A stretch of 64,000 nucleotides of DNA from Pestalotiopsis fici W106-1 (lineage: Eukaryota; Ascomycota; Sordariomycetes; Amphisphaeriales; Sporocadaceae), in NCBI RefSeq assembly GCF_000516985.1, contig NW_006917107.1:241382-305381 (forward strand), written 5' to 3'. This document shows positions 1 through 12,100 of this stretch, piece after piece. The first letter of the stretch is position 1; every line of letters starts with the position of its first letter. The notes under the pieces were generated by a model. It did not search any database. It was not told the DNA's origin and saw only the letters and a list, made by a program, of their open reading frames with translations. Made by a program: the position numbers and the translations under genes.

Positions 1-1696
1 AAGTTCCCCGGCTGTTCTAGCGCCAACAAGAAGGCAGTGCTCGTGCTTGCCTGCGCTAATAACAGTGTCCATTAATTCTGACAGAATATGGGACCTCTTT
101 TTTTTCTTTTTTCTTTTTTTTCCCCCTCTTCCTACCCCTTCCTGCAGTCAAACCGTTGATGGAAGTTGAAGCCGGAATCCACAGGCTAGATACGGAACAC
201 CGTGGGCCAGGACTAGCCTTGAGGCTTGGGGTCTAGATTCCAGACCAAGCTCAATCACACCTTGTCTAGTATACCTAGGTAAAGCACTTTGCCCTGTGCT
301 GCTGGGTCGCTCGTACCAGGAATATAAGCTGGCGACTTTGCAATACTGACAGCTTATAATCTTCAATGCTATTCAACTCAAACATAGGCCATGTAAGTGA
401 TGCCATGAATCTATAGAGTACAGGTAGGTAGCTAGCACAGACATCATTATGTGCGGTCTCGGGCAACAATGTGCACGGGTTCCCCAGAGTTGTTGGCTTG
501 GAATTTGACTGTGGAGATTGCTGCATCTAACAGAACTACTAGTACTACGTTCTGCGTCGGCCTGTGTAATACACTACTGCACTAGTAGTACTAGGTGACG
601 GCTGCTACGTGCCACGAAAAAGGTCTATTAGCAAGAAACGACCAGTGTGAAATATTTCCAAATTTTGGAGTACATACTCGGCAGATGATTCTCAAGTGCT
701 GGATGCCAATAGGCAGTACAATGTACGTGGATAATGAAAGTCGAGAAATCATTGTACTCATATTATCTCAGGGTCCCCCCCCCCGCCCTCCTTCCCTCGT
801 ATCCCAAGGCCCTAGCCGAAACAAGAACTCTGTACCTGACTATTTCAGATTGTCCAATCACAGCAAAGGAATCGCCATGCCTCCGTCGATCCTCAGGGGT
901 CGTCATTTATGCAGGAATTCGCCGGCGCCCACGGAAATGCCCTGCGTCCCGACTCTCCGGCAATCACAAGACAGAGAGAGGTCACAAGACAAAGAAGCAG
1001 ACAGACAGGCAATATGCACACAGGGGAGTACGTACACAGTAGTGACCAACAGCCCCCATGACGAAATTGAAACTGTCGCATGTTTTCATTTAGATGCACC
1101 CCAATTGCAGTCATTTGTCACTTCGGCGATTCCCTCCCATTGTCCGGGGTCCCGCCATGCTTTAGTTAATAATAGTAGGACGAGGTACCTGCTAATGTGT
1201 TTTTCTCTTGTCCCGAATGTCTTGATTCCTCTTAGCCTCTGGCTATATCCCTTCCCTTGTAGGGGGCGTCGACACATTCTCACCACGCAGGCCGCAATCC
1301 ATCCTTCTTTGTCGCTCCTTTAGTCTACATTCCCTTGCAGAGAGTGCTCTCGAGTTTTGGCGCCGACAGCAACCTATCTCTAAGAAAGAGGATTTTTGGA
1401 TATCCCCTCTCAGCCGTGCCATTGTCCCAGACGTAGGGTCTTTTTTTCCCTCCTTCCCGCTGTTCAGAGATCCACTTACACGAGTCGCACCGGTTGGAGG
1501 GAAACATCTATTGCTTTCGACTGCCAGCGACTGCCAGGGCAGCAGAGCAATACCAGCTCAGACGGGCTTGGGTTGCCACAGCGTTTGCGATCTGAAGCCT
1601 CAATTTTGCAGCAGCAACACATTCACCGAACTATCATACACCAATCGCTTGATACGTGGAGGGATTGCGACGACTCGCAATCCAGGCGCGGCCGAA
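1..1696. other. Upstream region without a convincing gene
   Basis: A 242-codon open frame lies at 595-1323 on the plus strand. It has biased composition, resembles no family I know, and overlaps other open frames on both strands, so I do not call it. The stretch has a long T/C tract near 97-140 and a C run near 775-785. The part next to position 1697 is probably promoter and 5'UTR of the small membrane-protein gene. Confidence 0.5.
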
Positions 1697-2233
1697 ATGT
1701 CACTCTTCACCATTCTTGCTCGCGACGACTGCACCAATTCCGCCGGCGGCGACACCTGCGAAAAGCCGGCTAGCAACTCCAAGATCACTGCCATCGTCAT
1801 TGGCGTCATCACGTAAGTGCTCTATGCGCGGGTAGTCATCAGATGTCGCGCACCGCATCTATAATTCTCTTGGCCTTGCTAACACGTATCTGCCACCAGT
1901 GGTGTGCTCCTTGCCTGCCTGCTCGTCGTCATCGTCATATTTCAGCGCCGAAGAACTCGAAGAGACAATCAAGAGTGGACTAAGGACCCGCAAGAGTTGG
2001 AAGACTACGGCATGGGCACCATGGACCTGGACAACACCGCCAAGACTGGCAGTGTCAGACTACCTCCCGAGGCCCACCGCGCTGAAAGACCCGTCAAGGC
2101 AGAGGGTGCCGGAAGCGAGATGCCGCCGCAAAGTCGCATCTCGGTAACCTCGACAGTTTCGCTGGCACGACAACTACGGGGACACGATGATACTTTGAGC
2201 TCGACGGCCCAGGTTCCTCGTTCCCTGGTCTAG
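1697..2233 (+). CDS. Small single-pass membrane protein, function unknown
   Basis: Two exons, 1697..1812 and 1900..2233, join in frame to give about 149 residues. The intron (1813-1899) has a GTAAGT donor, a GCTAAC branch point near 1879 and a CCAG acceptor; it splits a Thr codon inside the membrane segment. The predicted protein has a short N-terminal part with two cysteines (Cys12, Cys21), one strongly hydrophobic helix at about residues 30-53, then a basic stop-transfer stretch (QRRRTRR) and a roughly 90-residue polar tail. This layout fits a type I or signal-anchored plasma-membrane protein with a cytosolic tail. No catalytic motif is visible and I do not recognise a named family. An in-frame ATG at 1511 would add 62 residues of unlikely sequence, so I prefer 1697. 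Confidence 0.65.
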
Positions 2234-5200
2234 GAACCTCGAGGCACAAGGCTCTCAACAGTCTATGAGTAAAAGCTAAGCTATGGGGAGAAGAGATAAA
2301 AAAAAAACAGATGTGTCGGCAAGATCAAACCCCAAGAAACAGATCCAAGCACGGTCAAAATTTGCTGCGCCTGACAGCTTCAGGTCATCCCCTACTCCCG
2401 CGTTTTGCGCCGAATGGATTCAAAACGGAAATCGCGATCGCCTTGTCCATGCCTACAAAAGGTTCTGTTGCATGTCTCGAAAGGACATCTTCTGGAGGGA
2501 GATGGCTTGGAGCCAACATGCACGTACTCAAACCCATCCACGGAGCAGGATGGGTCTGCTGCTTGATAGGCAGCTGGGTGTTGCGCACATGTTCTTGCAC
2601 ATCTCAAACCCGAGGTCAGTGTGAGGAGGCCTTGGCTTAACAGTGGAGTACTGTTGAGCTGTAGGGCCCCGGGAGATATGCACTTGAACACTCAATTTTC
2701 ACTGGTCATCTAGAGGTGGGACAACGTTGCACAGTTTTCCACCTGGCGAAAAGCCGAAAACCAAGTTATAAATGAACATTTTCCCACATTGTTTTGTGTT
2801 TCAGAGTATAGTAAAACTAAACTTGAATACTACCTTCAACCATAGGTATAATATGCACTACTACTCTTGCCAAGCTTGAAGGGGGCTTCTTGTCGGCGCG
2901 TTGTCAGTGTTGATTATCATCATCGCACAGCAGTGATTGATACCACTCCACAACTTTTCTTGCTCCTCGGTCGCTACTGGCCACCTGCTATGGGTCCTCG
3001 ATCATATCATAATCAAATAGGTGGGCTCGACGATATGTACCAAGCCCCCTGAGGCACCTTTCATACTGGCTCATGATATGGGGGTTTCAAAAACTTAGAG
3101 AGACTGGCAGACTGGGATGTATGGCTGTTGTTCATTCCGTCGCTTGCCCTTGGGCTATGTCCATGCCTTATCTAGAGGGCCTGTACTTGGTTCCTGTCCA
3201 ACCGTCGCCGTGTTTCGTCAGGCGCAGCAGCAGGGACTTGCTCGAAAACTGGTCTTCTCGGGTTTGGCCAAAGTGTGACCCTTTGGCTCAACTGAGCGCA
3301 TGTTCATAGCGTTGTAACATGTGGTGCAGTATCACAAAATAAAGACAGGACACTCTTTTTTCAATATGAGCAAAGAACTTTCCATTTGAGAAAAACTTAT
3401 AGTACCACTACTTAAAATAATATGGTATCTGTATACAGATTTGTTTATTTAGTATAGGGTGTGATTTATAGAGCAGCAGTTGCAGCTCCAACCGAGAGTG
3501 GGCCTCGTCGACACACATTCCAATGTCTTCATAGCAACCAATCTGCCGACTTTTAGCAAATCTTGAAAGCGAATTCCCCAAAAGAAAAAGGAGGAAAAAC
3601 CCCACAGCCGAGCAATATTTAAACTGTTCACCCTATGTTGCCAGATACTGCATTCTATATCAAACTACAGCGAATCTGGTAGTAATGACATTCACATATG
3701 TTCAGCCTAATTTGGTCTCTCGATCCTCATCGCCCAGAAGTCTCCTCTTCAGTAGAAGAATATCGGACATAGAATATGACATCTCGTGCCGCTATGGCAC
3801 TTGATCACAAACAGTGAAAGCCGCAGTAAAAAGTGCAGGCATCAGTCTATGCCATTGTACAACACGTCATCACATCACGAGCATCCTTTGCGCCTCAATA
3901 CTTACCCATTGAAGCCCCCAGGCTGAATCTCGGACTCAAGATTTACTTCTCTAGCAAGACGTCTTAGAGGTACTTTTGCGGCAGATGAGGACGCCATGAC
4001 GGCTACCGCTGTGAGACTCCAGGGCTCGCCGGGTGGAGCGTCGCGACAGGAGTGGTATCCAAGAATCAGCAAGGTCCCATTGAAAACGAAGATACCGGTA
4101 GTAATGTTAGAATCATGAACTTTGCACGTCACATCAATGCCGCAGACGCCAAGGATGGGGATCTATCGCTCTTCATCAATCCAAGAAAAGACGCAACAGG
4201 ATGACCAGTTGCTCTAGGCACAGAGCCAACTCTCCTGATATTCTCGCCGACTTCGATGACGCAAGCCCACGCCGTGCTGCAAGCTTCCCGTCATTGCGGC
4301 ACGGTTATATATCATATTGCGCGCCCTTATGACAACAGATGCAGCCCGTATTTCAGCTTACCAGATCTCTTGGTCATACAAGTCAGAGGCGCCAGAAATC
4401 AAAGACGCAGAAGATCATAAGTGGTGTTTGAGGTCGGCGAACTCATGGCCTGAGAATTACCTGGCAGAGTCCTTCTCTTACGAGCCCTGCCCTTTGACAT
4501 GCGGCTCCGAGATCCAAAACCGAGCATTTGTGCCAAGATCAAACATCATTCTCCATACTCCTCATGCTACCGATTCGATGTACGACTCCAGTTTGGAACA
4601 AAGTGTATCACTTATATCACTCGATTTCGGCACCCTTCCGCAGGCTATCCTTCGAACTTGCAAGAGCTCTCCTGGAGTCTTGCGCGAATCTTGTAGCCTT
4701 TGTGAGGCGACGATTTCCTGGCATGACATGTGGCGGCCAGACATAGTCTAGGTCAGCATAGGACTACTAAGACCCCAGAGGGAGCAGAGATATGGCTAGA
4801 ATGATGAAAGGAGAGGATCAGCTTCAATAAAGACGCTAGCAAGGGAAGATCGGGAAACATAGCATCGAGAGTGGTGGGCCTGGTCGACAATTTGGTGGAT
4901 GGATTAAGAAGAAATGCTTGCTATCGATTATACAAAGATTCCAAGATTCGGCAACGCGCAAGTAGCCCATGCTCGGCAATACAGCTTCATGATTGTAATG
5001 CTATAGTCTCGGCCACGCCGGCGATACTTTCTAGATATGAAACATGAAATTCGACGAGAACCAAAAAGATACCAACTTGAAATTGAAGATTGATACTGAT
5101 AAACACTGGGTCAAGTGATATTGCGCACTTGAATTAATGTGTCAGGATTATCTGCATTCTATAGCGTCAAGTTTCGAGGATGTAGACTGATGGGCCAACT

Positions 5201-5243
5201 CTGATATTCTCATCACATTTCATTGTCATGTGGGAGATATCTC
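2234..5243. other. 3 kb intergenic stretch, no supported gene
   Basis: Several short open frames overlap on both strands (for example 2283-2640 plus, 4317-4751 plus, 3902-4132 minus). None shows a recognisable domain or a second exon that can be joined convincingly. The minus-strand frame 3902-4132 ends in a good donor (ATGG|GTAAGT), so it could be one exon of an unrecognised or decayed gene. I saw no RNA gene or long repeat. Confidence 0.4.
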
Positions 5244-6172
5244 TCACTGGTGTACTGGAGGGTGATATAAGCCATGCCCTTGTGTGGGTAATGGTTGTGA
5301 AAGAGGGGTTGAGCCTGTGAGGTTATGTTGGATTGGACCTGGACCTGTCTCTCTCTGGTGATCAGTCGTATGGACTTGTTGAGGTTGTGGCGGAAATCCT
5401 TGTTGCATGAGAGGCATCTGCTGTATAGGATATTGCGGCATTTGCTGTGCATAGTACATCTGTTGTGGTATCATCGTCACAGGGGCGGCCAGCCTGTTAC
5501 GCTGATGCGTTTCCATACACGCGCGAACAAACAATACGAAATGCACAAGACTAGACAACGTCAATCTCCTATCTCACCAGAGTGAAGCAAGGACGGTTGA
5601 ACTTACATCAGCAGGACCAGAAAAGCCAATTCAGCCTGCATAATAGACAGATATTGACTGGAATAGTAGTCGTAGTAGCGCTGGCAGTAATAGCCGCATT
5701 CCGAAGCATAGGCCACAATCCAACCTGTGAGTCCCGCAGCTACGACAAGACCCAGCCATAATAGAAGGTGAAGGGCTACGTGAGCTCCAGGGTGAATACC
5801 ATATTGACTCCGTCGAACGCAGACCGTGATGAGCTCGGCCACATCCCAGCAAAGCGCAATGCCGGCTTGTGGTGCCACCCAGATAATTTGGTAGCTCTGA
5901 TATATACTAGGATCGACGGCGAGAGCGATGGAGATGCCGAGCACAATAACGCAAAAGATAATGGAGAGCGAATAGAAGACGATCTTTGTGATATGCCACC
6001 CTTTGCTGGAGGGAATCATGACCGGAGGAGGAGCTAGGTATTGCTGAGGATAAGGCTGCGGGTATGGTTGAGGAAATGGCTGCGGCTGACTGTATTGCGA
6101 TTGTTGTTGTTGTTGTTGTTGCTGTGGATTCTGCTGCAGTTGCAGCTGGGTAGGCGGTTGATTCGAATCCAT
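5244..6172 (-). CDS. MARVEL-like four-helix membrane protein with Gln/Pro-rich tails
   Basis: Exons on the minus strand are 6172..5607 and 5550..5244. The intron has a GTAAGT donor and a TCTAG acceptor and splits one Ile codon; the product is about 290 residues. Residues 1-57 are rich in Gln, Pro and Tyr, with a run of eight Gln encoded by a CAA/CAG microsatellite. Four hydrophobic helices follow at about 64-86, 95-118, 131-156 and 178-198, with a Cys/Tyr-rich loop between helices 3 and 4. A second Gln/Pro/Met-rich tail closes the protein. Four closely spaced helices with a charged residue in helix 2 (WDVAELI) match the fungal MARVEL-type topology, whose members sit in plasma-membrane microdomains. 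Membership is inferred from topology. I chose the ATG at 6172 because the upstream in-frame residues do not look coding. Confidence 0.7.
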
Positions 6173-7540
6173 CGTGTTTATAAGCAATGTAGGTTGAGCC
6201 TTGCTTCGTATAAGATGTCTGCAATGCTCTCTTCCCACAGATCTGCGCGCCGGCCGTGTATGACTGCCTGTTGTACTCTAAGGGGAAACTCGTGAAGGAA
6301 AAGGAAGAAATGTGTGCTTGCGAAAAGTTTGGGCCCAAGTACTCCTCTACATGGGCATGGAGATGTTTTGCATTTCTCTCATCCCTGGTCACCTTCTTTC
6401 ATTGCTAACAAGATCAACACTAAATTTAAGCATATTAGCATGGTTCCGTCTTTGAAACTGAATCACACTAACCTAGTCATTTTACGTGTAGCGTTTGGTC
6501 CAGCATTTTGGCGCCAGTTGAGTTAGTTGGAAGGATTCGTCTTGGTATTTCAGCTGGCAATCTGGTAGGCAAAATCGTTCCTGTCTTGAGACCAAATAAA
6601 TGAAAGGAAATGAAATCTCGTGCTGAAAGCTTGCATGTGCTCGATATGGGCATTGTTGCTTCCACTGGGAATAAGCAAAAACCTGAACAACAGGAAAGAG
6701 ACTCAGTCAAGCAATGCCACCAATTTCTTGAGTAGCCCGCAACGGCTCTGGCATGGCTCTGACTTGGAATGACTACTCTCGCCGCCAAGGTGCCCGGATG
6801 CAGCTTATTGCATAGCTCATCTTCCGTCGGCTTGGCCGTTGAAGATCCATGGAAATAGATCAGGCAGACACTTTGAGCAACCTACTTGCCTATTAGGCAT
6901 TGACACGAAGCTTTTGTGCTTTACTAGATCAAGGTTGATTTGGGCTTTTCCCATCTTCATAGTTTACCAATGTGGTCTAACATACGGTGAGTGGCCGATC
7001 TTAGTGAACCACGTTTATGAAACTATCATTATTAATTAAATTGCCTGTCTACCACCCCCTGTCATCTTCGAATGTCGGTTTATTCATTGAAAATGGTCAA
7101 TTTGCAAATATTCGTTCTCGCGGATGCCAGTCCCTGCTGACCTTTTATTCTCAAAGTCATTTTCTAAAGACAAGCATAGGACTAACTAAAACTAGCCGCA
7201 TGTTTCGTTTGAGACAACTATACTGATTCTTATCAATTGATATATTATTATCTTGTAGGCGGCTCTTCAATTTGATTTGAGATCATTCATCATTTTGGAG
7301 AGCGGAATTAGGGAATTGGGCGTTCTCGATAATTTCTGACGAAAAGTAGGTTGATTGTGTCGGCCTGAAAATAATTTACACCAAATCCCAAGCATAGGTA
7401 TGCGTATCATCACTTGAAGGAATAACATGTCACTCTCAAGTATGAGCATGTGATGAACTCCCAAAGGCACTTTTCCAATTTATCCCCCGTTGTGTGTCTT
7501 TTCGTGTCTACGAACTGCGCTAGATGATTTGATTTACAAT
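6173..7540. other. Intergenic region
   Basis: This is the spacer between two minus-strand genes: promoter of the MARVEL-like gene on the left, and probably 3'UTR of the amidoligase-like gene on the right. Only short overlapping open frames are present, and none is supported. Confidence 0.5.
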
Positions 7541-9118
7541 TCAGCTATTGTCCTCATATTCCTGACACCATTCCCTTCTATAGTTCTTGATTCTTTCGCC
7601 AGCAATGGCTGCCTCGGCAACTAGACCAATGTCCTCGAGCAGATCGAGAACATCATAGGAGCCTCCCTCCTCGGCATAATCGCAGCGACGAATAATCCTC
7701 AGAAACTCATCAGTGGGAGAGTGCATAGCGAATCGCGAGACGCCTGTAACAATTCTCAGCCAAGTGGCTACCCACCTTGCATCCATTGTACCCGCACCTT
7801 GTCGCCATTCAATTGTCTTCTTCTTGCTCCATCCAGTATGGCCCATGTTGAGGCAGGAACATTGCAGAAAGCTATAATTGGCTCTGTCGTTGGTATGGAG
7901 CATTCCCTCAATCTGACAGGACGACTCCGTCCGCGCTATTTGTTCTATGCCGTACCAGATACCACGGTCCTTGGCCAGGTCAGCGACTGATAATACGTCT
8001 CCGTTAATCCGGTTCATCGCCTCCGCGTCCTCTTCGGTATACCTTGGTAGTTTGAGCCGCGGAAACGTGTTGAGACGTTTTGGCTTGCTCAGCATGTGAT
8101 CGGGAACTCGTGGCAGAATCATTTCTGATTGACTTGGGGTTGCGCCGATGGCAACACTCGTCGTTAAAGTGCTGTTTTCAATAAAGGACTCAAAACAACC
8201 TGAACGTCTTGTCCTAGTGAATGCTTCGACTGTACTCTTGTCAATATGGGCCTCCCGCCACAAGGTTGACTCCTCCCCAAACCGAACGGCTCTTGCGATG
8301 TACCTCTCACATAAAAGTCTCTCTTCGAAATTGTGTTCAAGGTGGTCTTCAAGTTGCACCCCATGAGCGAGAGGGCTATATCCACGGATACTCATGCAGT
8401 GAGTACAAAAGCTTCGAGTCGGTGGGTGCAGAGTTGCCAAAAGCCGCTCGGCTGCCCAAGACATCATACTTATCCTCTTGACCCATTGAAATGGCATATA
8501 AGCAGCGCCGTTTCCAACATCTGTCCATAGTAATAGTTAGCCCTATACTAATATGACCAAAACATAAAGAATGGGGGGAGATCAGGGATACTTACGAATA
8601 TGGAGGCCCATGGTTGGGTTGATCTGGATCCGGAATTTGGAGGCAAGCAAATTAATCATATATCGCACAACCTCGAAACTGAGTGGCGATTCCCACTCGA
8701 CAGGAAGCCCAATCTCGATTGCGGCATATCTGAGTGGTAGTCTCGCCTTAAAGCCCTCAAGGCCAATTACTTTGATAGTAGTATCGCTCGCGACTTGGCA
8801 GTGTCGAAATGGATCGAGTTGGCGCGCTTCTTGCGTTTTTTGTCCACTCACTTCAGCTTCTTCTGTAGGAAATCCAGCATCCCGCAGTGTCTTGATTATC
8901 GCCTCTTGAACAGCTTCCTGGCCTATGTCGTGTAAATTTGGTCTGTGTACGCCTTTTGGGAATTCAATCTCCAGAGGCTGGGGCAGATCGTCATCTATAA
9001 TCTTCTCCTCAGCCTCGCTGCTAGATGCATCTCTTGTATGAAACACGTAGATGACAGCAAACTCCAACTCAACACCAGTGCTAAGCCTCGGTGGCTTTGG
9101 CTCAGACTGATGGCTCAT
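7541..9118 (-). CDS. Putative amidoligase-family protein
   Basis: Two exons on the minus strand, 9118..8596 and 8520..7541, give about 500 residues. The 75 bp intron has a GTAAGT donor, a CTAAC branch point and an ACAG acceptor. Splicing restores GLHIHVGNG (residues about 171-179), and the N-terminus carries GVELEF with Glu17 and Glu19. These two blocks, with an intervening VEWESP, match the hallmark of the amidoligase family (Pfam Amidoligase_2), a glutamine-synthetase/gamma-glutamylcysteine-synthetase-like fold that forms amide bonds using ATP. In that family the acidic and His residues bind metal and nucleotide; here they are kept, so the protein may be active. The substrate is unknown. 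The roughly 320-residue C-terminal part is alpha-helical-looking and typical of fungal members. No biosynthetic neighbours are visible. The family call is fairly safe; the reaction is inference. Confidence 0.8.
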
Positions 9119-12100
9119 TTTCAATCTCCATGAACTTGAAAAAGCAGTAACTTTCGACCTTCCCAAAGAAAGGACAATAAGAGGTCAGACTGTAATAGTT
9201 CACAGAGGACAGTGGACTGAGGTGTCGTGACGGACTTTTGACTCCGTTTTAATTATAACGAAAGGAGAATATTGAGTCTGCAAAACTGTTTCTTGTCTTT
9301 TTTTACAATCCTTTATTCTACACAATGTTATTGTCAAGACGCAAATCATCCGTGTGTGTGGGGCTGAACAAGAGTTATGTTGCGGCACCAAGAGCTGTAA
9401 AAGAGGGTGGCTAGGGCTGAACTACTTGTATAATGAGCAGTTCTTTGTTCTCAGGAAGCTCACTCAGTCATTCTGAATTTGCCTGGATTTCAAAGGCATT
9501 CTAATAACAATGTATTTTTTGCTGCTCTCTGCGCCGCTTACAGTACCCTTTCCGCATCTAAAAGGTTAAATTACAGCTTGTTACTTGTATATCGTTCAGC
9601 CTCACTGAACAAACAAGCATTTCTAAATCTATCCACAAACTCGGAAATTGTGTCGCCATTTTGAATAGTATACTCAGCATTGCATACGCAATTCATCATA
9701 AATCGAGTTATTCAGTCATCATGTCCGTCTAGGCTCGGTCCAGCCCTATCTCTGGATTCATCGAAAGTGTTGTTCTCTCTGCTGATCATATATGATCGGG
9801 ATTTCATTTGTATTGTCATTGCATCTCATTGCCAAGGTCTGTGGTAGCTAATGGATTGAAAGATGCTTTGGGAGAGACCGGAACTTGTCCTATTCATCTC
9901 TGGAGGTATAACATCAGATCATGCGTTGCAAATTACTTCTAGGGTTGCTCGAAAGAGCAGCAATATCGTACGGATCAGCAGCGTTTGTAGATATGAAACT
10001 AGGATTGCGCACACATTACGTCAGAAGGGAATACACCAATTTATTCAGGCTTTAATGGTTGTAGGTATAATGGACTCTTAGCCACTCGTAGCTCTTCGAG
10101 CAGGCCTCCAAGCCAGCAGGGTATCTAATCAATCAATAATTTTGAAATAGTGTAGCCTTGAGCGCAGTCAACATAACCACGCATTCATTACGATGCGCCA
10201 AGATAATGTAGCCACCGGAGAATTTCCATTGCAATGAAAGGTCATTATTAGAACGCGTGAATCATTTAGAGGCCTATGCCTGTATCATTGCGCCGGCCGG
10301 AGAAACTCCACGCATCACCGAGTAGGAGGTTGGCTGAACAGGTACTGTGGCGTCTGAATGAATGGCAGGCCGGGCCGCTGCCCCGTCAGGCTCGGTGGGC
10401 ATACAAACGCAAGCCCGTGTTATCATGACACTGCAAAATCTGTAGCCCAGATCTCCAACAATAAATTTTCGTCGTGAGCTCACTTGTTGCAGGCAAAGAT
10501 TTCTTGTTAATTAATTAGAGCCGCATCTTGGTCCCTTGTCCATATTTGTAAAACATATTAGATAACCCGAGCAACGCAGAGGCTAATAACATAGAGAGCC
10601 AAAAAGCACATCAGCCGGTATCCGTGGAAAGTCAAAGTATATTAATTTGGCGATTGGTCATGATAAGAGGGCGCCGATGCACTGGATTAAAGTCCTCACG
10701 GGATCGTCCTCATAAGCAACCCTTATAGCCAGAAAGCAGCTTTGGCATCAGCACATGGTTTGATGCGGATAATCTTGTGCCATACGAGCACAAAAAATAC
10801 AATGCTAGCTGGTGACTGTATCAAGAATAATGGTAGCGCAGCGCAGGCAATCATCCATGTGGAGAGTGGTCTCCAAAAATTTGGTTGCTATACCGAAAAC
10901 ACGGAGAGAAGAGCGAGATCGTATTGGATGTGTACAAGGCATTGGAAGCCTTGTTTTGAGGCAAACGACTTACAATCGTGAGATGATAATGCCACCCATA
11001 CCAGTGCCTGGCCAAACGTTTCATTGCTCGACAGTGCTCAGCTGCAACGGGAAAATTACATGCTAGTCGACGAGGTCGCACACTCATTGGCAAAGCTGAC
11101 AACAAACTGGCATGGAACGACGACGATCAAATCTAATCGTACGCGGGACTTGTGTGAAGCGATATGCAGGTCCAGATTGCGGTCCAAATTGAACCGCAAA
11201 GCCGGCACAAACTGGTGCGGTGAAAAACAATATGTCATAATGCAGTTGGCGGATAAACTGTTAAGGTTCCCATCAAGAAATGACGAATGTATATCTGTGA
11301 GGCCCGAGGCAGGTCAAGCAACCATCAAGAGACACAGCCAACTCCTATGATGCTACTCAGGCAACACGGGTTCGTGAAGCGAGACCACAAGGAGGTTTTT
11401 GCTCAGCCAAGGACCCCTAAGGCACCGATCTACTTACCTATATGGGCAGGGGGTACGCACACAGGACGGGTCGGTGCAGAGGATAAGTTCTCGGACAGAT
11501 GCACTGCGACCTTGAAAAGAAGCTTCAATCCTTACGAATCGCGTCCGGACGAGTGGCTGACGGCTCGTGCTACTATGTTCGCAAAGCTAACAGCAATCAG
11601 TCGTTCATCTCTCTTGGCGTAATAATGATTTCCATTGGTGACGTGGGTCGAATTTATATGGCTTAACTCAGGCCACATGTAAAATATGCAGCTGTAAATT
11701 TGCCTTCCCAGGAATATGTCCTGAACGCGGTATATAGATGTCACACGAAAAACTGCTAAAGTACTCTGTAGCTTGGGTTCCCTGCGTCGATCGGAGTTTT
11801 AAGACACAGATTCGCTAAAGTTCCTCAGAAGGCAATAAGCGAGGCATGCCCTTACTAGGCTTGTCAAAGACCACGCTGGCATCTAGGTCAACAGTGGATA
11901 GGTATGTGGGAAGGGAAAAAAAAAAAAAACAAGATCGCGCGCGAGACAGAGAGAGACAAGAGAGGCGCCCCGTCGGGGCGGAGTGTAGCGAAGCGAGCAA
12001 CTGCAACGAGCAAGTACCTAGATGGGTAGGGCCATCAGCTTCCCCTGCTTCCATCATGGACTGCCCAAGTTGTTAGGTAGGGAGGAATGGTCGCGCGAGG

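Noticed and set aside
595..1323. 242-codon plus-strand open frame as a gene
   Set aside because: No domain, biased composition, overlaps several other open frames, no intron or promoter support.
3902..4132. Minus-strand open frame ending in a GTAAGT donor, as an exon
   Set aside because: No partner exon could be joined with confidence and the protein resembles nothing I recognise.
4317..4751. 144-codon plus-strand frame
   Set aside because: No family, no coding-like codon bias; antisense frames equally open.
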